Shown: positions 1-13,533 of the stretch, piece after piece
Position numbering within the stretch: the stretch's first letter is position 1
Layout of the letters: each line of letters begins with the position of its first letter
NCBI RefSeq assembly: GCF_000284255.1
Contig: NC_017075.1
Coordinates: 3,286,001-3,350,000, forward strand
Length of the DNA: 64,000 bases
Reading direction: 5' to 3'
Source: Rubrivivax gelatinosus IL144
GTDB lineage: Bacteria > Pseudomonadota > Gammaproteobacteria > Burkholderiales > Burkholderiaceae_C
The notes under the pieces: generated by a model
Seen by the model: the letters and a program-made list of their open reading frames with translations, nothing else
Database searches by the model: none
Told to the model about the DNA's origin: nothing
Made by a program: the position numbers and the translations under genes

Positions 1-299
1 AGCATCCACTCGGCCTGGCCCAGCTCGGCGGCGCGCGCGAAGTCGGTGCCGCGCGGGTCGGTGATCGTCGGCACCCGCACCTGCGGCGGCGCGTGCGGGC
101 CGGCCGAGAGCTGCTCCAGCCAGGCGACGCCGGCTTCGCCCAGGCTCTCGGTGTCGGCCATCACGTGGGCCTGGGTCACCGGCACGAAATCGGCGGCGCC
201 GAAGAAGTCGCCGACGGCGATCTGGTGCTCGATGGCGCGGCGCACGGCCTCGCCGGCGGCGCCGGCGAGCAGCGCCTGTTCCTCGTCGTTCAGGCGCAT
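1..299 (-). CDS. Aconitase X (AcnX/DUF521) family protein, N-terminal part, cut by window edge
   Basis: The reading frame opens with ATG at 299 and runs off the left edge, leaving about 99 N-terminal residues. It begins MRLNDEEQALLAGAAGEAVR and continues with a segment around FVPVTQAHVMADTESLGEAG, which is the typical start of aconitase X proteins (a short Leu/Asp/Glu helix, then a PVTxAHV-type segment). Family members are Fe-S dehydratases; characterised ones act on cis-3-hydroxy-L-proline or on mevalonate 5-phosphate. The substrate here cannot be read from the fragment. The gene starts only two bases after the stop of the Bug-type binding protein upstream on the same strand, so the two probably share a transcript. 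In Burkholderiales such pairs commonly belong to small catabolic clusters. Confidence 0.8.
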   Translation of the reverse strand, partial: MRLNDEEQALLAGAAGEAVRRAIEHQIAVGDFFGAADFVPVTQAHVMADTESLGEAGVAWLEQLSAGPHAPPQVRVPTITDPRGTDFARAAELGQAEWM

Positions 300-301
300 C
301 G

Positions 302-1288
302 TCAGTCCAGCGTCACGCCGGCGCCCTGCACCGCACGCGCCCATTTGCCGATCTCGGCCTTCTGGTAGGCCGCCAGCGCGGCCGGGCCTTCGGGCGCCGG
401 GTGCACGCCCAGGTTGCCCAGCGCCTGGGCGAACTCGGGGCTGCGCGCGATGCGCTCGACCTCCTGCGCCAGCCGCGCGGCGACCTCGGCCGGCAGCCGC
501 GCCGGCGCGAACACCGCCCACCAGGCGGTGGTCTCGAAACCGGGGTAGCCGGACTCGGCGACGGTCGGCACGCCCGGCAGCACGGCGGCACGCTGGCGGC
601 TGCTGACCGCCAGTGCGCGCAGCTTGCCGGCGGCGATGTGCGGCAGCACCGACTGCACCGGGTCGAACATCAGCGGGATCTGGCCGCCCAGCAGGTCGGT
701 CACCGCCGGGGCGCTGCCCTTGTACGGCACGTGCGTCAGCTTGAGCCCGGCGGCGCTCTCGAACAACGCGCCGGTCAGGTGGCCCGGCGTGCCGTTGCCG
801 GCCGAGCCATAGGGTAACTTCTCCGGCGCGGCCTTGGCCTGGGCGACGAGCTCGGCCAGCGTGCGCACCGACGACGACGCCGGCACGACGATGGCCACCG
901 GCGCGTTGGCGACCAGCCCGATCGGCGTGAAGTCGCGCACCGGGTCGTAAGGTAGCTGGCGGTACAGGCTGGGGTTGATCGCGTGCGTGCCGACGGTGGC
1001 GACGATCAGCGTGTAGCCGTCGGCCGGCGACTTGGCGACGGCATCGGCGGCCACCGAGCCGCCGGCGCCGCCGCGGTTCTCGACGACGACGCTCTGGCCC
1101 AGCGCGTCGCCGAGCTGGCGCGCCAGCGGCCGCGCGACGATGTCGGTCGGCCCGCCGGGCGGGAACGGCACGACGAGGCGCAAGGGGTGGGAGGGATAGC
1201 GCTCGGCGAAGGCGGCCAGCGGGGCGGCGAGCGCGGCGCCGGCCGCCGCGGCGAGCAGCCGGCGGCGGTGGTGATCGGGACGGGGCAT
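302..1288 (-). CDS. Tripartite tricarboxylate transporter (Bug/TctC) family substrate-binding protein
   Basis: This 328-residue periplasmic binding protein belongs to the Bug (TctC-like) family that is greatly expanded in Burkholderiales. It captures small carboxylates, either for a TctAB permease or as a ligand sensor; the ligand is not predictable. The start at 1288 (MPRPDHHRRRLLAAAAGAAL) gives an Arg-rich n-region, a hydrophobic stretch and a cleavage site near AFA-ERYP. An upstream GTG/ATG extension would bury this signal. Family landmarks are RLVVPFPPGGPTDIVARPLA near residues 40-60, PYKGSAPAVTDLLGGQ in the middle and EVERIARSPEF near the C-terminus. No tctA or tctB is visible. It ends two bases before the aconitase X gene, so co-transcription is likely. 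A Shine-Dalgarno sequence is not obvious. Confidence 0.88.
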   Translation of the reverse strand: MPRPDHHRRRLLAAAAGAALAAPLAAFAERYPSHPLRLVVPFPPGGPTDIVARPLARQLGDALGQSVVVENRGGAGGSVAADAVAKSPADGYTLIVATVGTHAINPSLYRQLPYDPVRDFTPIGLVANAPVAIVVPASSSVRTLAELVAQAKAAPEKLPYGSAGNGTPGHLTGALFESAAGLKLTHVPYKGSAPAVTDLLGGQIPLMFDPVQSVLPHIAAGKLRALAVSSRQRAAVLPGVPTVAESGYPGFETTAWWAVFAPARLPAEVAARLAQEVERIARSPEFAQALGNLGVHPAPEGPAALAAYQKAEIGKWARAVQGAGVTLD

Positions 1289-2954
1289 CTTGTTGTCGGA
1301 CGGCGGAGTCGGGGAGCACGCCGGCACGGCATGCCGACGCCGGCCCAGTCTGCCGAGCACCGCCTATCGGCGTTGCGCCGCTTGCGCATGTCGATCCACG
1401 GGCGGCGGATAAGGCCCGCCCCGCCGCGACGATCGCCAGCCCAGGCCGCCGCATGCCGCTCGCCGGGCGCACGCAGCGCAATCCGCAGGAGCTTATGCGC
1501 AGCGCTTCGTTGCAGGGCGCGGGCGCAACGCGGCAGCATCGCTCGCGTTATGAGCTTATTCCCAGCAGGAATTTCGAATTCCGGCCCTTTGCGTGTCGGC
1601 GTCGTCGGGGCCGGCTTCAGCGGCACCGCGGTGGCGGTCCACCTGCTCGCCGGGCTGCCCGCCGGCAGCCGGGTGGACCTGTTCGAGCGTGACGCCCGCT
1701 GCGGGCGCGGCCTGGCCTACGGCACCAGCTGCCCCAGCCACTGGCTGAACGTGCCCGCCGGCGGGCTGGCGCTCGATCCACAGCAGCCCGAGGGCTTCGT
1801 TCTGTGGCTGCAGCAGCGTTTCCCGGGCTTCGCGGGCGGCGACTTCGTGCCGCGCATGCTGCTGGGCCAGTACCTGGCCGACGAACTGGCGGCGGCGGAG
1901 GCCGCCGGCCGCAGCCGGGGCGTCTCGCTGCAGCGCCACCGCTGCGAGGTGCTGGACCTCGAGCGCGACGACGAGGGCTACCGTGTCTGCGGCCCCGGCG
2001 CACCGGCCACCACGCTCGACCGGCTGGTGCTGGCCACCGGCCACCTGCCGCCGCGGCCTCCGGTCTGGCCCGGCGCTGACTGGCAGCAGCCGGGTTTCGT
2101 CGCCGACCCCGGCGCCGCCGGCTGGCTGGACACGGTCGAACGCGAGGCCGAGCTGCTGGTGCTGGGCAGCGGGCTCAGCGCCGTCGACGTGGTGCTCGCG
2201 CTGCAGGACCGCGGACACCGCGGCGCGATCACGCTGCTGTCACGCCGCGGCCAGTGGCCGCAGGCCCACCGTGACCTCGCCGACCGGCCCGACCCCGGTG
2301 CGTCGCCCGCCCCGCTGCCCGACTGGAGCGGGCTGAACCGCGTGCGGCCGATGATGCGCACGCTGCGCCAGGCCGCCGCCGAGGCCGCCGCGCGCGGCTG
2401 CGACTGGCGCGACGTCATGGCCCGTCTGCGGCCCGAGATCCCGGCCGCCTGGCAGCGACTGGGTGAACGCGAGCGCCGCCAGTTCCTGCGCCACGTGCAG
2501 CCCTGGTGGGACAGCCATCGGCACCGCGTCGCGCCCGGCATCGCCGCCCGCCTGGCGGCCCTGCGCGCCAGCGGCCTGCTGCACAGCGCCGCGGGCCGGC
2601 TGCGCCAGACCGAGCACCGCGCCGACGGCCGCATCGAGCTGCTCTGGGACGCACGCGGCGGCGGCCCGGCCCGCATGACCGTCGACCGGGTGATCAACTG
2701 CACCGGCACCTCGACCGATCTCCGCGGCGGCGGCTCGCCGCTGCTCGCCCGCTTGCACGCCAAAGGCTGGCTGCAGGCCGATCCGCTGGGGCTGGGTCTG
2801 CAGATCGACGCCGACCTGTCGGTGCCCGGCCAAGCGGGCCTGTTCTACATCGGCCCGATGCTCAAGGCGCGCGACTGGGAGGCGATCGCGATTCCGGAGC
2901 TGCGCGTGCACGCCCTGCGGCTCGCCGGCGCACTGGCCGGCGCAGTGCCCGCCG

Positions 2955-4559
<1,605 letters not shown>

Positions 4560-4638
4560 CGTCGGGCTCTGAAGCGAAGAAGGCCCGCCGCGCGCACCGC
4601 GTCTTGCATGACGTGGCGGCGAGGCAGGCGGGAGTCGG

Positions 4639-7411
<2,773 letters not shown>

Positions 7412-7487
7412 GGGAAGAGTCGACAGCCGCCGCAGCGCGGTCGGTTTTGTCAAAAACGGCCGCAGCGCGCAGCACTACACTGATCCG

Positions 7488-7982
7488 ATGCACATGCCAT
7501 GCCTGTCGCCGCTGCGCCCGCTCGCCGTCGCCGCCTGCCTGCTGGCCCTCGTCGGCACGGCCCAGGCGCAATGGATCTGGCGCGACCGAAACGGCCAGAT
7601 CACGGCCAGCGACCTGCCGCCGCCGCGCGAGGTCGCCGACAAGGACATCCTGCAGCGCCCGTCGAACGCGCGCCGCGTGCCGCCACCGCCCGCCGCCGCG
7701 GCCAGCGCCGCCTCGGCGCCGGCCAAGACCGAGCCCGAACTCGAGCAGCGCCGGCGCGCCGCCGAGCAGGAACAGCAGTCCAAGGCCAAGGCCGAGCAGG
7801 AGCGCGTCGCGCAGCAGCGTGCCGACAACTGCCGCCGGGCGCGTTCGCAGCTCGCCGGGCTGCAGAGCGGCCAGCGCATCGCGCGGCTCAACGAGAAGGG
7901 CGAACGCGAGATCCTCGACGACAAGGGCCGCGCCGAGGAATCGCGGCGCGCCGAGGGCATCATCGCCTCGGACTGCGACTGA
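7488..7982 (+). CDS. DUF4124 domain-containing exported protein
   Basis: This 164-residue protein has a signal peptide (hydrophobic [16 protein letters not shown], cleavage before QWIWRD). The short DUF4124 domain follows: W-x-W-x-D-x-x-G and then [18 protein letters not shown] at about residues 27-60. Proteins of this type are common in Betaproteobacteria and are thought to sit in the periplasm or be anchored to the envelope; no biochemical role is known. Residues about 75-130 are rich in Glu, Gln, Arg and Lys and look like a coiled coil ([20 protein letters not shown]). The gene lies between the divergent guaB and the convergent rnfH, 7 bases from the rnfH stop, and is apparently monocistronic. 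Confidence 0.8.
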   Translation: MHMPCLSPLRPLAVAACLLALVGTAQAQWIWRDRNGQITASDLPPPREVADKDILQRPSNARRVPPPPAAAASAASAPAKTEPELEQRRRAAEQEQQSKAKAEQERVAQQRADNCRRARSQLAGLQSGQRIARLNEKGEREILDDKGRAEESRRAEGIIASDCD

Positions 7983-7989
7983 ACGCGCT

Positions 7990-8262
7990 TCAGCGCCCGC
8001 CGCGGTAGCGCTGGCGGCGCGCTTCCTTCGGGTCGACGGTCAGCGGCCGGTACAGCTCGACACGGTCGCCGTCGCGCAGCACGGTCTGCGGCGGCTGCAC
8101 CCGGCCCCAGATGCCGGCGTCCAGCGCCTCGGCCGCCAGGCCGTGGCGTTCGGCCAGGCCGCTGGCGCGCAGCGCGTCGGCCAGCGTCGCGCCCTCGGCG
8201 AGTTCCAGCTCGATGCGCTCGCAGGCGTGCGGCGCCGGGCAGTAGACGAGTTCGACGCGCAT
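7990..8262 (-). CDS. rnfH: RnfH family protein
   Basis: This 90-residue protein has the ubiquitin-like beta-grasp fold of RnfH. It starts [20 protein letters not shown], has a central [13 protein letters not shown] helix, and ends with the family signature [20 protein letters not shown]. Its role is unproven; it is named for its presence in some rnf electron-transport operons and is very often found beside ratA and smpB, as here. It begins 16 bases after the ratA stop and is probably co-transcribed with it. Confidence 0.92.
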   Translation of the reverse strand: MRVELVYCPAPHACERIELELAEGATLADALRASGLAERHGLAAEALDAGIWGRVQPPQTVLRDGDRVELYRPLTVDPKEARRQRYRGGR

Positions 8263-8278
8263 CAGGAACCGACGGCGC

Positions 8279-8731
8279 TCAGCGCGCGCCGTAGACCGAT
8301 TCGGCGCGTTTGACGAAGCAGTCGACCAGCGTGTTGGCGACGCGGTCGAAGACCGGGCTGACCACCGCCTCCAGCGTCTTGCCGGCGAAGGCGTAACGCA
8401 GGTCGAGTTCGACCTTGCAGGCCCGCGCCTCAGTGCCGGCGCCGCCCAGCGGGTGGAACAGCCAGGTGCCTTCGAGCAGCGAGAACGGGCCGTCGACGAG
8501 CTTCATCAGCACGCACTCGGGCGGCGTGTTCTCGTTGCGGGTGGTGAACGCGTGCTTCACCCCCATGTAGTGCATGCCCAGGCGTGCGGTGACGCCGTCC
8601 TCGTGCGTCTCGAGCACGTCGGCGCGGTCGCACCAGGGCAGGAACTGCGGGTAGTGGTGGACGTCCGTCACCAGGTCGTACATCTCCCTCGGGGAGTACC
8701 ACAGCAGGACCGACTTCTTCACGTGCTTCAT
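8279..8731 (-). CDS. ratA: RatA/YfjG family START-domain protein (ribosome association toxin / CoQ-binding homologue)
   Basis: This 150-residue single-domain SRPBCC/START protein begins with the conserved [19 protein letters not shown]. It contains YPQFLPWC and the C-terminal segment [20 protein letters not shown] typical of RatA and Coq10-type proteins. In E. coli RatA was reported to block ribosomal subunit joining; Coq10 relatives bind ubiquinone. Which role applies here is open, and the antitoxin RatB corresponds to the rnfH product immediately downstream. It is divergent from smpB with only 43 bases between the start codons. Confidence 0.9.
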   Translation of the reverse strand: MKHVKKSVLLWYSPREMYDLVTDVHHYPQFLPWCDRADVLETHEDGVTARLGMHYMGVKHAFTTRNENTPPECVLMKLVDGPFSLLEGTWLFHPLGGAGTEARACKVELDLRYAFAGKTLEAVVSPVFDRVANTLVDCFVKRAESVYGAR

Positions 8732-8748
8732 ACAATGCTTCGATTGTA
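8731..8748. promoter_or_regulatory. Mirror-image -10 candidates for divergent ratA and smpB
   Basis: The region holds TACAAT on the plus strand (8731-8736) and on the minus strand (8743-8748), forming the inverted repeat TACAAT-N6-ATTGTA. The plus copy is 38 bases before the smpB start. The minus copy is 11 bases before the ratA start, which would make the ratA message nearly leaderless. The -35 regions are weak, so this is only a candidate. Confidence 0.35.
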
Positions 8749-8774
8749 GGGGGCCACCCCTTCACGACGACTCC

Positions 8775-9242
8775 ATGGCCAACATCGCAGAAAACCGCCG
8801 CGCCCGTTTCGAGTACCACATCGACGAGCAGTACGAAGCCGGCATCGTGCTGTCGGGCTGGGAGATCAAGGCCATACGCGCCGGCCAGGTGCAGCTGACC
8901 GACGGCTACGTGCTGATCCGCGACGGCGAGCTGTTCCTGATCGGCTGCCGCATCAACGCGCTGCGTTCGGCGTCGACCCACGTGCTGCCCGAGCCCGACC
9001 GCACGAAGAAGCTGCTGATGAAGAAGGACGAGATCCGTCGTCTCGTCGGCAAGGTCGAGCAGAAGGGCTTCACGCTGGTGCCGCTGAACCTGCACTACAA
9101 GGGCGGGCTGGTGAAAGCCGAGATCGCGCTGGCCAAGGGCAAGGCGCAGCACGACAAGCGCGACACCGAGAAGAAGCGCGACTGGGAGCGCGAGAAGGGC
9201 CGGCTGATGCGGCACAAGGTGTCGGGGCCGGCCAAGGACTGA
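8775..9242 (+). CDS. smpB: SsrA-binding protein SmpB
   Basis: This 155-residue partner of tmRNA rescues stalled ribosomes by bringing SsrA to the A site. The OB-fold begins [20 protein letters not shown]. It contains the conserved [19 protein letters not shown] and SRINAL-like ([11 protein letters not shown]) segments, and the basic C-terminal tail [20 protein letters not shown] that imitates mRNA in the ribosome. Length is normal. The ssrA gene itself is not visible in this window. A short hairpin lies just after the stop codon. Confidence 0.97.
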   Translation: MANIAENRRARFEYHIDEQYEAGIVLSGWEIKAIRAGQVQLTDGYVLIRDGELFLIGCRINALRSASTHVLPEPDRTKKLLMKKDEIRRLVGKVEQKGFTLVPLNLHYKGGLVKAEIALAKGKAQHDKRDTEKKRDWEREKGRLMRHKVSGPAKD

Positions 9243-9250
9243 GGCCGGGG

Positions 9251-9272
9251 TTCCCGCGCTGTCGGGAATCTT
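9251..9272 (+). terminator. Possible hairpin terminator after smpB
   Basis: TTCCCG (9251-9256) and CGGGAA (9263-9268) form a six-pair stem with a six-base loop nine bases after the smpB stop. Only a short TCTT follows, so termination would be modest. Confidence 0.4.
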
Positions 9273-9336
9273 CAAGACGGCGCCGCGCCGCGCGGCTCAG
9301 ACTGGCGCCTCACTCCACGACCGCAGGACACACCGC

Positions 9337-9735
9337 ATGGCTTTCGCCTACACCATCCTCTACGTCGACGACGTCGCCCGCAGCCTGGCCTTCTACGGCG
9401 CAGCCTTCGGCCTGGCGCAGCGTTTTCTGCACGAAGGCGGCGACTACGGCGAACTCGACACCGGCGGCACGACGCTGGCCTTCTCGTCGCGCCGCTTGCT
9501 GCGCGAGATTGGGCACCACCCGCAGCGCGCCGACGCCGATGCGCCCTGCTTCGAGATCGCGCTCACCTTCGACGACGTGCCGGCGGCGATGCGCCGTGCC
9601 GTCGAGGCCGGCGCGCGGCCGATGCAGGAGCCGCGGCAGATGCCCTGGGGCCAGACCGTGGCCTACGTCGCCGACCCGGAAGGCGTGCTGATCGAACTCT
9701 GCACGCCCATCGCGCCTCTGGCCGCTCAGGCGTAA
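9337..9735 (+). CDS. VOC (glyoxalase/bleomycin-resistance) family protein
   Basis: This 132-residue protein contains the paired beta-alpha-beta-beta-beta motifs of the vicinal oxygen chelate family. The first half has YTILYVDDVARSLAFYGAAF, the second AMRRAVEAGARPMQEPRQMP and YVADPEGVLIELCTP. Members are metal-dependent lyases, dioxygenases or antibiotic-binding proteins; the reaction here cannot be assigned. The C-terminal Glu in LIELC is a plausible metal ligand. A CAGGA ribosome-binding site precedes the ATG. Its last 10 bases overlap the convergent araC-type gene. Confidence 0.87.
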   Translation: MAFAYTILYVDDVARSLAFYGAAFGLAQRFLHEGGDYGELDTGGTTLAFSSRRLLREIGHHPQRADADAPCFEIALTFDDVPAAMRRAVEAGARPMQEPRQMPWGQTVAYVADPEGVLIELCTPIAPLAAQA

Positions 9736-10370
9736 GCGGGTTCGGCCAGCAGCGCCAGCAGGTCGGCACGCCGGCGCAGCGCAGCCGGCGTCTGGCCGAA
9801 CCAGGCGCGCAGCTCGCGCGTCAGGTGCGCCTGGTCGGCGTAGCCGTGCTGCGCCGCCAGGTCGGCCAGCGGCTCGGCGGTGGCGAGCGCGCGTGCGGCG
9901 CGCCGTGCACGCGCCAGGCCGTGCCAGTAGCGCGGCGGGCGGCCGGTGGCCGTGTGCAACAGGCGCTCCAGCGTGCGCTCGCCGACGCCGAGCTGGCGCC
10001 GCGCCGGCAGCACGCCGCCGGCCGTGGCCAGCGCCTGCAGTGCCTCGTCGAGCCGGGCATCGAGCCGCACATGCTCGGCGATCAGCGCCAGCGCCTCGGC
10101 TTCGTCGCGCTCCGGGCGCGCGCGCAGCGCGGCAAGCAGCGGCGCTTCGGCGATGCGGGCCGACGGGCGCAGGCGGAAACCGACGAAACGGTCCCCGACC
10201 TCGCTGCGGACCGTGTAGGCGCCGGTCGGCAGGTCCGAGACGAACCAGGCCGGCCGCGCCCCGTTCGGGCAGGACAGGATCAGGTCGCGGCAGCCGTCGG
10301 GCAGCACCGTCGCGTCGACGGCCTCGACGGCGTGCGAGCGCCAGCAGGCCAGGACCGCCGGCGCGTCCAT
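9726..10370 (-). CDS. AraC family transcriptional regulator
   Basis: This 214-residue DNA-binding protein has an N-terminal AraC-like cupin region of the type found in DUF6597-containing regulators (VEAVDATVLPDGCRDLI, about residues 15-31). A C-terminal pair of helix-turn-helix motifs at about 120-200 includes LGVGERTLERLLHTATGRPP and PLADLAAQHGYADQAHLTRE, the second being the classic HGYxDQxHLxRxF signature. The effector is unknown. It follows metC with a three-base gap and ends head-on into the VOC gene, so either neighbour may be a target. Confidence 0.85.
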   Translation of the reverse strand: MDAPAVLACWRSHAVEAVDATVLPDGCRDLILSCPNGARPAWFVSDLPTGAYTVRSEVGDRFVGFRLRPSARIAEAPLLAALRARPERDEAEALALIAEHVRLDARLDEALQALATAGGVLPARRQLGVGERTLERLLHTATGRPPRYWHGLARARRAARALATAEPLADLAAQHGYADQAHLTRELRAWFGQTPAALRRRADLLALLAEPAYA

Positions 10371-10373
10371 GCG

Positions 10374-11528
10374 TCAGCCCGCCAGCGCGGCGAGCGCCTG
10401 CTCCAGGTCGGCCTTCAGATCGGCCACTTCTTCCAGCCCGATCGAGAAGCGCACCACCGTGCCGTCGTAGGCGGGCTTGGCGCGCATCTGCTTCATGTCG
10501 TAAGGCACGACCAGGCTCATCGGCCCGGCCCACGAGAAGCCGATGCCGAACAGCTGCAGCGCGTCGACGAAGCGGTCGACCTGGGCGCCGCTGAAACGCG
10601 GATCGACGACGACCGAGAACAGCCCGGCCGCGGCGCGGCAAGTGCTCTTCCAGTGCTCGTGGCCGGGCGCGCCGGGCAGCGCCGGGTGCAGCACACGCCT
10701 GAACTCGGACCGTGTGGCGCACCAAGCGGCGAGCTCGCGCCCGGCGGCATCGGCGGCGTGATAACGCAGCGACAGCGACGGCAGCGAACGCAGCATCGCC
10801 TCGGCGTCGTTGGCGCCGACGCCCTGCCCCAGCCGGCCATGCGTCATGTGGATGCGGTCGGCCAGCTCGGCGTCGCGCGTGACGACCGAGCCCATCAGCA
10901 CGTCGCCGCCGCCCGAGGGGTACTTGGTCAGCGCCTGCATGACGACGTCGATGCCGAGATCGAAGCCGCAGAACGCGAGACCGGCGCCCCAGGTGTTGTC
11001 CAGCGCCGTCGTCACGCCGCGTTCGCGGCAGACGGCGACCAATGCGGGCAGGTCCGGGAACTCCATCGTCACCGAGCCCGGCGCTTCCAGCCAGACGAGT
11101 TTCGTCGCCGGGCCGATGGCCGCGGCCAGCGAGGCCAGGTCCATCGGGTCGTAGAGCTTGTGCGTGATGCCCCAGGCGGCGAGTTCCCGCCGCGCCAGTT
11201 CGCGGCTCGGGCCGTAGACGTTGTCGGGCAGCAGCAGCTCGTCGCCGGCCTTCAGCAGCGCCATGTTCACCAGCGCGATCGCCGCCAGCCCGCTGGGCAC
11301 CAGCACGCAGTGCGTGCCGCCTTCCAGCGTCGCGATGCGCTCTTCGAGCGTGAAGGTCGTCGGCGTGCCGTGCAGGCCGTAGGTGTAGCCGCTGCGGTGG
11401 CGCCAGTCGCGCGCACGCATCGCCGCGACGTCGGGGAACAGCACCGTCGAGGCCTTGTACACGCCGACCTGCGGCGCGTCGAAGCCGGCCGGCGGCCGGT
11501 ACGGGTGGTGGATCAGCTTGGTGGTCAT
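10374..11528 (-). CDS. metC: Cystathionine beta-lyase (Cys/Met metabolism PLP-dependent enzyme)
   Basis: This 384-residue fold-type I PLP enzyme splits cystathionine into homocysteine, pyruvate and ammonia for methionine synthesis. The Schiff-base lysine is K202 in QALTKYPSGGGDVLMGS and the ring-nitrogen Asp is D177 in TALDNTWGAG. Other landmarks are YGLHGTPTTFTLEERIATLE, which contributes the phosphate-binding Tyr from the neighbouring subunit, and GTHCVLVPSGLAAIAL. The sequence resembles bacterial MetC more than gamma-synthases, but close relatives can also act as cystathionine gamma-lyases. It lies 13 bases after rimO and three before the araC-type gene, so it is probably co-transcribed. 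Confidence 0.88.
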   Translation of the reverse strand: MTTKLIHHPYRPPAGFDAPQVGVYKASTVLFPDVAAMRARDWRHRSGYTYGLHGTPTTFTLEERIATLEGGTHCVLVPSGLAAIALVNMALLKAGDELLLPDNVYGPSRELARRELAAWGITHKLYDPMDLASLAAAIGPATKLVWLEAPGSVTMEFPDLPALVAVCRERGVTTALDNTWGAGLAFCGFDLGIDVVMQALTKYPSGGGDVLMGSVVTRDAELADRIHMTHGRLGQGVGANDAEAMLRSLPSLSLRYHAADAAGRELAAWCATRSEFRRVLHPALPGAPGHEHWKSTCRAAAGLFSVVVDPRFSGAQVDRFVDALQLFGIGFSWAGPMSLVVPYDMKQMRAKPAYDGTVVRFSIGLEEVADLKADLEQALAALAG

Positions 11529-11541
11529 GGAGCTTCGGGGG

Positions 11542-12930
11542 TCAGAGCGCCATGGCGACGAGGTCGTGGCCCTCGGCGGCGACGATGCGCGCGCGGACGA
11601 ACTCGCCGACCTTCAGCGTGCGCGAGGCCTTCTGCGGCGGCAGCAGGCGCACGGTGCCGTCGATCTCGGGCGCGTCGGCATAGCTCCGCCCGACGCCGCC
11701 CTTGCGGCCCAGCGCCGGCGCGTGGTCGACCAGCACCTGCATCGTCTGGCCGACGCGGCGCTGCAGCCTGGCGACCGACACCGCCTCGGCGACTTCCATG
11801 AAGCGCGCGCGGCGTTCCTCGCGCACCGCGTGGGGCAAGGCGCCCGGCAGCTCGTTGGCCGGCGCACCGGCCACCGGCGAATAGGCGAAGCAGCCGGCGC
11901 GGTCGATCTGCGCCTCGGCGACGAAGTCCAGCAGGGTCTGGAACTCGGCCTCGGTCTCGCCGGGGAAACCGGCGATGAAGGTCGAGCGCACGACGAGCTC
12001 GGGGCACAGCTCGCGCCAGCGCGCCAGGCGTTCGAGGTTGCGTTCACCACTGGCCGGGCGCTTCATGCGCTTGAGCACGTCCGGATGAGCGTGCTGGAAC
12101 GGCACGTCCAGGTACGGCAGGATGCGGCCTTCGGCCATCAGCGGCAGCACGTCGTCGACGTGCGGGTACGGGTAGACGTAGTGCAGCCGCACCCAGGCGC
12201 CGTGCGCCTCGGCCAGCGTGGCCAGCTGCTCGCAGAGGTCGGCGAAACGCGTCTTCACCGGGCGGCCGTCCCAGAAGCCGGTGCGGTACTGGGCGTCGAC
12301 GCCGTAGGCGCCGGTGTCCTGGCTGACGACCAGCAGCTCCTTGACGCCGTTCTCGAACAGCGCACGGGCTTCGCTCAGAACCTCGCCGACCGGACGCGAG
12401 ACCAGGTCACCTCGCATCGTCGGGATGATGCAGAAGCTGCAGCGGTGGTTGCAGCCTTCGCTGATCTTGAGATACGCGTAGTGGCGCGGCGTCAGCTTGA
12501 TGCCGGCCTCGCCACGGAACTCGGCGCGCACCTCGGGCACGAGGTCGACGAAGGGGTCGTGCGGCTTGGGCACGTGGCGGTGCACCGCGTCCATCACCTC
12601 CTGCGTCGCGTGCGGGCCGGTGACGGCCAGCACCTTGGGGTGCACCTGCTGCACCATGTTGCCGCCGTCGTCGCCGGCGCGTGCGCCCAGGCAGCCGGTG
12701 ACGATGACGCGGCCGTTCTCGGCCAGCGCCTCGCCGATCGTGTCCAGGCTCTCCTTGACGGCGTCGTCGATGAAGCCGCAGGTGTTGACGATGACGAGGT
12801 CGGCGCCGGCGAAGGACTTCGAGGTGCGGTAGCCCTCGGCGGCGAGCTGGGTGAGGATCAGCTCGGAGTCGGTCAGCGCCTTGGGACAGCCCAGCGAGGC
12901 GAAGGCGACGGTCGGAACGGTTTCTTGCAT
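11542..12930 (-). CDS. rimO: Ribosomal protein S12 methylthiotransferase RimO
   Basis: This 462-residue radical-SAM enzyme adds a methylthio group to an aspartate of ribosomal protein S12. The N-terminal MTTase domain carries the cluster cysteines C15 ([13 protein letters not shown]), C51 and C80. The radical-SAM motif is C160-x3-C164-x2-C167 in [17 protein letters not shown]-terminal TRAM-like domain ends the protein. The start [10 protein letters not shown] at 12930 was chosen because the usual family N-terminus begins there; an in-frame ATG at 12960 would add ten residues with no match to the family. It lies between phaR and metC on the same strand. Confidence 0.95.
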   Translation of the reverse strand: MQETVPTVAFASLGCPKALTDSELILTQLAAEGYRTSKSFAGADLVIVNTCGFIDDAVKESLDTIGEALAENGRVIVTGCLGARAGDDGGNMVQQVHPKVLAVTGPHATQEVMDAVHRHVPKPHDPFVDLVPEVRAEFRGEAGIKLTPRHYAYLKISEGCNHRCSFCIIPTMRGDLVSRPVGEVLSEARALFENGVKELLVVSQDTGAYGVDAQYRTGFWDGRPVKTRFADLCEQLATLAEAHGAWVRLHYVYPYPHVDDVLPLMAEGRILPYLDVPFQHAHPDVLKRMKRPASGERNLERLARWRELCPELVVRSTFIAGFPGETEAEFQTLLDFVAEAQIDRAGCFAYSPVAGAPANELPGALPHAVREERRARFMEVAEAVSVARLQRRVGQTMQVLVDHAPALGRKGGVGRSYADAPEIDGTVRLLPPQKASRTLKVGEFVRARIVAAEGHDLVAMAL

Positions 12931-12973
12931 CGGCGGATTTTCCCAAATCCGCCGGGGCACCGGCCGTGAACGC

Positions 12974-13465
12974 TTATCGCTTTCCCGGCGGGAAGCGCCC
13001 GAACACCGCCATCTGGTCCTGCATCGCCTCGAAAACGGCGCGCGACTGGTCGAGGTAGCTGGTCATCAGGTTCGGGAACACCGGCGGCTTGCCACCGACG
13101 AACTGCTGCTGCAGCTCGACGAAGGCCTTCAGGTTCTGCTCGAGCATCGCGCCCATCGGCCCCTGCATCGCGCTGCCGTAGAAGCGGATGATCTGCGCCA
13201 GCATCTCGGTGCTGAACATCGGCACGCCGCCCGACTCTTCCTCGAGGATGATCTGCAGCAGGATGCTGCGTGTCAGGTCGTCGCCGGTCTTGGCGTCGCG
13301 CACCTCGAACTGCTCGCCGCCCATCACCATGCGCTTGACGTCGGCCAGCGTGATGTAGCTGCTGCTGCGCGTGTCGTAGAGGCGCCGATTCGGGTACTTC
13401 TTCAGCGTCCTCGGTCCGGGCTGGGCGTTGGCGTCGGCGGCCGGAGCACGGCGGGACGTGGGCAT
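12974..13465 (-). CDS. phaR: Polyhydroxyalkanoate synthesis repressor PhaR
   Basis: This 163-residue regulator binds both polyhydroxyalkanoate granules and DNA, and represses phasin genes until polymer accumulates. The N-terminal DNA-binding domain has the hallmark [20 protein letters not shown], followed by a PHB-accumulation regulatory domain with [17 protein letters not shown]. Its presence implies that the organism stores PHA. No pha synthase or phasin gene is in the window. It is 43 bases upstream of rimO, so it may head the phaR-rimO-metC-araC transcript. Confidence 0.94.
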   Translation of the reverse strand: MPTSRRAPAADANAQPGPRTLKKYPNRRLYDTRSSSYITLADVKRMVMGGEQFEVRDAKTGDDLTRSILLQIILEEESGGVPMFSTEMLAQIIRFYGSAMQGPMGAMLEQNLKAFVELQQQFVGGKPPVFPNLMTSYLDQSRAVFEAMQDQMAVFGRFPPGKR

Positions 13466-13533
13466 GCGGCAAGGCTCCTGTCGATGGGTCGAGCGTCGAT
13501 TCTAGAAGCGCGCCGGGCCCGCACCGCCGCGGT